From Trileptium ribeirensis (lineage: Eukaryota; Nematoda; Enoplea; Enoplida; Thoracostomopsidae), in NCBI GenBank assembly GCA_030248225.1, contig JASANE010025072.1, positions 27,629 through 91,628 of the forward strand: a DNA stretch of 64,000 bases, in the 5' to 3' direction. The notes beneath the pieces were generated by a model. That model was given only the letters and a program-made list of their open reading frames with translations, was not told where the DNA came from and made no database searches. Positions 58,011-64,000 of the stretch are shown here, one piece after another (the stretch's first letter is position 1; every line of letters starts with the position of its first letter). Position numbers and translations under genes: made by a program.

Positions 58011-58903
58011 CAAATCGGGAGGAATATTCCATATGTATCCCGAAATATACGGAATAATGACCCTATGTTTACTAAATCTGAAGAAGATAGTCGTCACACT
58101 TTCCTTCCTAAAAATATAACTATCTCTCTGGGGATCCTGAAATGGTCTAAAAAAACTAAAAAATTGTCCACAGTTGCTTGGTTTAAACTATCAATCGGCA
58201 TGGAGTATATCGGAATTTGGTGTACCAAGGGTTTATGATGGTTTGTGAAAAAGCTTCTCAAGAACCAATCATAAACACTTGGTAGTACTTGGATGGCTAA
58301 AACTTTTCGTCACCCATTGACGGTTGCACAGCCAGCTAATTTTGCCCTGTTTAGCATCTATGTGCTAATAAACACACTGTTGTTTTAGGTGATTAAGTGG
58401 TAATTTTGGTTGTACTGAATGAAAATTGAGAAAGACTTTATCATCTCAACAATTTATCGTGGTTCGTTTTTTGAGGAATATAAGTTGTAATAAAATACTT
58501 TTTCACATTTTAGTCATAAATATGATTATATGCTGCTTTTAGTTCCCAAACCACACATTAAACTTCAGTATATACTGAGTTTCGACAACTTCACAAACGC
58601 GCAATATTGTACGTTTTTATTTGGAACAATTTATGGCTGATTTTGTGGCAATTCATGTCCCAACAATAAATATTCGAACTTTCTTGCCTTTTATGGCATC
58701 AGTTGAAATTAGAAACAAACTTTACGTCTCAACAGACCACACCTTACTGCGCATATATCAGGTTAAACAAGCATGATTTATATAAATATATACCTTACAA
58801 TGGGTTAAACACAAGCCATAAGCAACCGCCTGCGTGGTCAAAGTGTTGGACGCCGCCGAAAAAGGCTCAGTTTCTTCGCGGTCGACTGCAAAAAAGTTTA
58901 GTC

Positions 58904-58988
58904 GGGTTTAGAGCATTGAGTCGGTCTTAACTCGATGCTAAAAAATGTGTGTTAAACCACGACCAACTCAATGCTCTAAATTTGACCC
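58904..58988. repeat. Hairpin-forming inverted repeat
   Basis: GGGTTTAGAGCATTGAGTCGG at the left is complementary, with small bulges, to CCAACTCAATGCTCTAAATTTGACCC at the right. The whole forms an 85-bp hairpin. Could be a very short MITE. Confidence 0.6.
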
Positions 58989-60096
58989 AACGTCATTGTA
59001 GAGTGCCACTCTGTCGGGAACAATGGTAAGGTCCGTATCCCGGTTCACTCAGCATGATATTATATCATGTTGTGCTGTGACCATCTTTTCGTATAATTTG
59101 ATTTTATCATGCGAATGAATTATAGCTTTAAAGTTTACTAAGGCGAAGCGTAGCTTTGTCTCAATACACGTAAGATATTAAAGCCTGTTCAAGAATCAGT
59201 ATTTAATTCCGTGAATGTGCCAAATAATAACGTCATAGCTGTGTAATGTCCTAATGTTTCTCTTAGGCCTCAATAATTAATAGGATAGTGACCACTATGT
59301 TTGTCGGTAAGGAAGCAGGTATTCGAAGTGAAATTTTGGTGCCTCACCTTCAGGGAACGGACATTACAACGTTAGAAAAAGAATAGCTTAGCGATTTAGA
59401 CTTACTATATGGCTGACATAACGTCCTTAGCTAAGGTTTAGTGTATGGAGAACGGCATAGCATGCATTTCCTTAATAAAAGTTAGTTGGTCGAAAATTTT
59501 AAGGCAAAGCAATTGTCCCCTTTTGTATGACCTTGTACACTTAGTCACTGTCCTATGTTTACAGATTAGATAACTACGATCGCTAACAGCTAAACTGAAA
59601 TAGCTTACGTATTTTTACACTGCAGCGTAACGAGCACTGCTTTTAAACGTAGCCGTGTAGTGGATGAATGCATATTGAATAAAGTATGTGTCGCATATTA
59701 ATTGCATTGAAAGACCCAATATAGTAGCGAAAAATTTAGCATTTGAAGTAAATAACAGACGGTACTGTAGAAGATATTAGTCCGAAAATTGGCCGATGGG
59801 ATGGCCGTTTTGCCGGCTCGACAGCAGCTCAGCCGGCAAATGGATAATCCGGTCGCTGGCCAGAAATAACAAAAATGTTACCATAAATTAACGGTCATTA
59901 TGGAGAATTTACCAACAAATTGGTTAAACTCGCGCAGGCTCTTACAATTATTAATAAATTAAAAAGCGATCGAAAAATAATAAAACCAAAATTATTACCA
60001 AAAGCAAAAAAAATATTATTACAACCAAGCGATTATCACAAAGTCAGAAATTAAAAAATCATCGCACCAAGCACAAAACAACCAACAAGCTACATA

Positions 60097-60249
60097 TTAG
60101 GACATCGTATGTCGTATAAGCGGAATGAGAATAGAAGAGTATTTGGCCCGTTGAAGAAACGGATGACTAAGTAGTTCGTCGGCGGTCGCACGCTGTGCTG
60201 GGTCTCGAACAAGCATTCGACCAAGAAACGACAAAAGTTGTTCACTCAC
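60097..60249 (-). CDS. Last exon of group II p21-activated kinase (PAK4/5/6-like)
   Basis: After a TAATTTCAG acceptor the minus strand encodes 50 residues and a stop. They include SEQLLSFLGRML, then VRDPAQRATADELLSHPFLQ and a C-terminal SILIPLIRH tail. The VRDPAQRATA-ELL-HPFL-A string is the end of the kinase C-lobe in PAK4/5/6 (Drosophila mbt), and the short tail after it also fits group II PAKs. These Ser/Thr kinases act downstream of Cdc42 on the cytoskeleton. ATP-binding and catalytic residues lie in upstream exons, which are not seen between 60250 and 64000 and so are probably beyond the window. It is on the same strand as CNTD1, head to tail, 2.4 kb away. Confidence 0.85.
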   Translation of the reverse strand: MSEQLLSFLGRMLVRDPAQRATADELLSHPFLQRAKYSSILIPLIRHTMS

Positions 60250-60276
60250 CTGAAATTACGAAATTTCGGGTGCATA

Positions 60277-60904
60277 CAGTAACCATCAGATCGTCACTCG
60301 TTCGATGTTCGCGCGCTGTTCGAAACATGCCGTAACATTATGAGGGAGTAAACTTAAGGTGACCCCGCCAACAATCATTATGTAATTTTACATATAAATT
60401 GCTACGGTACGCTTTTCGCAAACTTGAAATTCGGCACATACTTTCGGTGAACACACTGTTAGCGTTTGAAATCAAGCAATTTTGTGTTCACGAAAATTCA
60501 AGAACATTCCTCCAATTTTTGAGAACGAAAATTTGTCCGAATTTGAGAAAACGATTTTGCTCGCAAACACCAAGAGCCTAACTATAGGATCGATTTGCTT
60601 GTGGCATCATTTTTGTATTAAATTTGTGCACGAACACTGACTAATCAACTGAATTTCTGCATATTCAAAACTCCAAAATGCTGTTCGAACAGTATAATTT
60701 CTGGCACTTGGATTTGATTTTGCCAGTTTTCGATTAGCGAAAAAGCGAATGAAATTCAGCCTTTTTTACGTAACAAGGGTTTGCGATTCGATATACGTTA
60801 TTACAAAATAGGACGGTTGTTGGGGTCACCTTACGTTTACTCACACATACTAGTTCGATGGTTTCGCGCTCAAAACGCAACGTTAATTTTTTTGGCGCGT
60901 ACTG
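60277..60904. mobile_element. Mariner-like MITE split by another element
   Basis: The left half starts TA/CAGTAACCATC and the right half ends GGCGCGTACTG/TA, matching the CAGTACTCGCC ends of the 53.6-kb MITE. Between them is a second inverted-repeat element (60346-60842). It lies in the PAK intron, only 27 bp upstream of the exon acceptor. Confidence 0.6.
60346..60842. mobile_element. 497-bp inverted-repeat element nested in a MITE
   Basis: Ends GAGTAAACTTAAGGTGACCCC and (reversed) GAGTAAACGTAAGGTGACCCC, continuing as diverged inverted repeats for about 45 bp. No coding capacity. The family is unknown to me. Confidence 0.7.
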
Positions 60905-61779
60905 TAAGTACTGTTGTGCTCTACTCTAACATCCTTGCAGAGTAATTAATTCAATTTTAAGTATTTTGCTATAATCATTCAGGACACGTTAAACTTTCCA
61001 AGGAAATAACTACTGTCACATTCTCGACTTTTTAAAGCACTGCCACATTACATACAGTTACAACCAAAACATTTGTCGATTTGTCAAAATATATCTGTAT
61101 AACGGCATTTAGATTTTGACGATTCAAAGCGAAAATATGCCGTTACGAATTAGAGCCGCTTAAAACAACGACTAGAAGCTGTATTTACTAACCAATGATT
61201 TACACTAAAACGAAGACATTAAAGACATAAATAAATTCGTATAATTTACAGACAGAAGTTTAATCTCCCCGGTTTCACGTCTGCTGGCAAGTTTAATACG
61301 CCGGTAAAAACGCTGTCAGACAACACAATATATTCACAATAAGTTGTATTTGCAGCTTTTCCGAGGTTACTTAATTACTATTGTAATGAGTTGCATTGAA
61401 AAAATCTGAATTTTGATAATTCTAATATCGAAGCACACCGGTGACATAATAGGTGCGCTCCCTTTCTTTTATCACCGTAAAATTACTATGACTTATCAGA
61501 TATGATTGAATTGAGTGTAGTAGTGGAACGAGCATCGCAAAGAATTTTCACTGGCTATAGTGCTAAATTTCATTGGTGTTCGTTTCTGGGTTTTTTGGGG
61601 TGTGACGCATAACTCTAATTCGGCTGGGCGGACTGGTTCGCGCGATAGCTCACTGGAAAACTTGATATATCATTTTGTGCCTTTTCGTTAGACGGGAATA
61701 GCGATTCCAACTCTTTCCGGCGTAAAAGCAAGGCGATGGGGGTCGAGACGTGAGGGTACCGCAAAATCACATTATGTAT

Positions 61780-62340
61780 TATATATCTACAACCATCGTA
61801 AATACCTCAGTCAAATTGGGCTCATTTTGTAGAGCAAATATATCTCTACAAGAGTATAAAAGGATTCGCTGCGCTACTTTCTAAAGTTATAGCATCTGGG
61901 TCAAAAAGCGTTTATAAATGAACCTATGAGACCAAAAATACGCTAAAACGCCAATATCTATATCGGTGTTTTTGGTGTCACATTACAGAGAAATTCACAC
62001 TTTATATACCTGTGCATGGCGTGTTGATGTTATCATTATTTACGTTGCAGAGTTGGGTCAGAAAAGGGGCTTCAACGGGTCCATGAAACCCAAAATATAC
62101 GAAAACGGCAATATCTCCGCAACTGCTCAAGCTATATGGGTGTTGTTGATATCTTTTTATAGAGCAATTTACCCTTTATAAAGCTTCTGCTGTCGTTATT
62201 AATTCTACACGATTAGCCAAAACTGTGTTTTCAAAGCACTCATGAAACGCAAAACATTAAAACGACAATATCGCCACAAACTATCTAGCTTTGTGGGTGC
62301 TGTTGGTCTTATTCTGTCAAGAATAACATCCTCTATATTA
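61780..62340 (+). repeat. Diverged tandem repeat, about three units
   Basis: Three blocks share CATGAGAC/CATGAAAC-CAAAA-TA-CGAAAACG-CAATATC followed about 30 bp later by GGGTGTTGTTG-like sequence. Units are roughly 150-190 bp and heavily diverged. Related words recur near 63240-63480. Confidence 0.5.
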
Positions 62341-63417
62341 TTGTACGTAAAATACACAATATGTTTATCCATTTCTGATAATCAACTTATTGTTAATGGC
62401 TAATATAGCTATGTATACGTCTCTCTAAATTACATATGCAACATTTAGAATTCGCTAGTTTGGCGATGAGACAAGGTACTAGTTATTTAATATCCATAGA
62501 ATAATCCTTTATACGGGAACTTTTATACATACAGTTGAAGATAAAATAAAAGCAAATATTTCACGAACAGTTCAAGAAAAACCCAAGAATTCGAGAACTT
62601 AGGCACTGTCATACACTTTGTATTTCCGTACTTTAAAGAAAGTCTGCACCAGCTTAATAACAAAATTTTATAAAATCTTATAGGTTTAGTAAGAGTGACT
62701 ATCACATTACCTTTCGTTGGCAATATAAAATTTCAATACTGCTCAATCGTAATATTTTTATAAGTTCAAAAATTACTTTCAATATTCTTTGAAAAACAGC
62801 TGTAAACATTAAAAACGGTTGCCAGTATTCCGAGACGTGCCGTGTTTTCAGAGTGTGTCATTTTTTGCTAATCGCATAATAAAACTTAACAAGCTGCTAG
62901 CCTCTTGCAAATGTACAAAGTAGTAATTATAGATGCTTGTTATGTGTTGAATTTGTGTTTAAAAGCAGATTTTTTAAACAGTAAAATTATTTTTGAGTAG
63001 GCAGTATTATATGTTGTGGTATAGAGCGATACGTATTACCAACAAGCTCCAGTGTTTGGCGGTTACACAAAAATCTTTCTATTACATTATATATAGGTTA
63101 ATAGTGCCATAAGAGCTTTCAGTTTTGTTATAGTTTGTCGAGTTCAAGTTTTTGCATACTGAATGTCGCACAACACAGGTCAACAATAAAGCATCATGCG
63201 GCTGCATAGATGTTGTCTCTCTTTACAAAATGAGTCCAAAAAGACTATAATGGTTATATAATATTGGTTACAAAAATATGGCCGTCTGCGGGTATTTTGG
63301 GTCTTGTGTACCCATTATAAAATCCATTTTGACCTAATCTTACAAGATAGATAACAGTCGTAATATCGCGTCGCATGAGTTTGCATAGACCTCTTTCGCT
63401 CTAGAAAATGAACCCAA
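62341..63417. other. AT-rich stretch, nothing recognised
   Basis: About 1.1 kb with no open frame above 66 codons and no recognised repeat borders except weak similarity to the neighbouring diverged tandem repeats. Confidence 0.35.
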
Positions 63418-63845
63418 GACGATTTCTTAAGGAGATGCGGTCATTTTTGTCGGGTCTCATGGGTCCATTTTACAACCCGATAGGGCCGTAATCATGACTG
63501 TGATCAACTTTTTCCATCATGCTATATATACGGAGAAGCAAACTAAGAGTCACCTCGAAATTTAGTGCATTATTACTATTAAAGAAGCATTATTTTGTAC
63601 ATTGTTTCTTGGACATTATGCGAAGAGTAGGGGAGAAAAGGCATTAATTACTGGTAAGTCGCGCAGCCACAGCAAACAATATACAAACGCTTCTTTACTA
63701 GTAATAATGCACTAAATTTAGAGGTGACTCTTAGTTTGCTTCTGCGTATTATATAGTATGATGGAAAAAGTTAATCACATGATTATGGGGTTTTAATAGA
63801 TCCATGAGGTCCGACAAAAATGACCACATCGCCTTAAAAAATCAA
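63418..63845. repeat. Inverted repeat with about 170-bp arms
   Basis: The left arm (TTAAGGAGATGCGGTCATTT through CAAACTAAGAGTCACCTC to TTAGTGCATTATTACTA) is mirrored by the right arm (TAGTAATAATGCACTAAATTT through GAGGTGACTCTTAGTTTG to AATGACCACATCGCCTTAA). Part of the centre (AAAGAAGCAT...GCATTAATTACT) is repeated directly at about 63893-63997, which runs off the window end. Confidence 0.75.
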
Positions 63846-64000
63846 AATACATGTGTTTTCTTGTACTCAGTTTCTAGAACAAAAGAAATCTACGCAAATT
63901 CATGTGATACGTTATTACTGTTAAAGAAGCATGTGTACATTGTTCCCTTTAGATTATGCGAAACGTAGGGCAGAAATAGCATTAATTACTTGTAAAGTTG

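Larger units (their letters stand above)
57731..60096. other. Intergenic region between CNTD1 and the PAK gene
   Basis: Contains the CNTD1 5' side and the PAK 3' UTR. I see a phased A-tract block at 57955-58010, a hairpin at 58904-58988, and a GCCGGC-rich inverted stretch at about 59790-59865. No further exon was found. No clear promoter element stands out. Confidence 0.45.

Noticed and set aside
61258..61330. Possible PAK upstream exon on minus strand
   Set aside because: The peptide (NLPADVKPGRLNF) does not match kinase subdomains, and no suitable splice phase was found.

Overview
The window is animal nuclear DNA (AT-rich, about 60-64% by eye). Coding sequence is split into short exons with GT/AG borders, and most of the rest is transposon debris: RTE-like and CR1/jockey-like LINEs, BEL/Pao, MULE, mariner-like and hAT-like MITEs, and tandem arrays. 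I cannot name the species; an invertebrate metazoan is the most I would say.

Layout. 1-760 is unassigned flank. 761-15600 is a giant imperfect palindrome (arms of about 7.1 and 7.0 kb, loop about 690 bp). It carries two phase-compatible exons of the replication-fork GINS subunit PSF3: one in the left arm and one in the single-copy loop. The mirror copy of the first exon is frameshifted. 15.6-18.3 kb holds an unassigned minus-strand ORF and a cluster of GTAGCCCCCC-CGACC motifs. 18.3-19.6 kb is a diverged third copy of part of the palindrome arm, broken by a LINE fragment. 19.6-21.1 kb is a 5'-truncated RTE-like LINE. 22.4-24.8 kb is a CR1-type LINE (minus) split by a second LINE (plus). 26.4-28.5 kb is a decayed transposase-like gene (minus). 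28.9-29.35 kb is a MITE with a perfect 8-bp target duplication. 29.99-30.70 kb is a 15 x 47-bp minisatellite.

31,002-35,340 is a complete MULE DNA transposon. It has an intact 455-codon FLYWCH + MULE transposase, ends built from 15-bp minisatellites in inverted orientation, and a perfect 9-bp target duplication. 38.0-40.15 kb is a frameshifted BEL/Pao pol (minus). 40.5-46.5 kb holds small inverted-repeat elements and a few unassigned ORFs.

46,532-57,706 (minus) is a seven-exon gene that joins in frame to a 376-residue CNTD1 (the COSA-1 family of meiotic crossover cyclins). Its fifth exon appears to take its splice donor from the terminal repeat of a MITE. 60,097-60,249 (minus) is the last coding exon of a group II p21-activated kinase (PAK4/5/6-like), whose upstream exons lie outside the window. 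A MITE nested inside another MITE sits just upstream of its acceptor. 61.8-64 kb is diverged tandem and inverted repeats.

The three recognised host genes (PSF3, CNTD1, PAK) are not an operon-like unit. They are ordinary genes embedded in repeats. The strongest unusual signals are the palindrome that engulfs PSF3, the MULE with minisatellite ends, and the MITE-derived splice donor.
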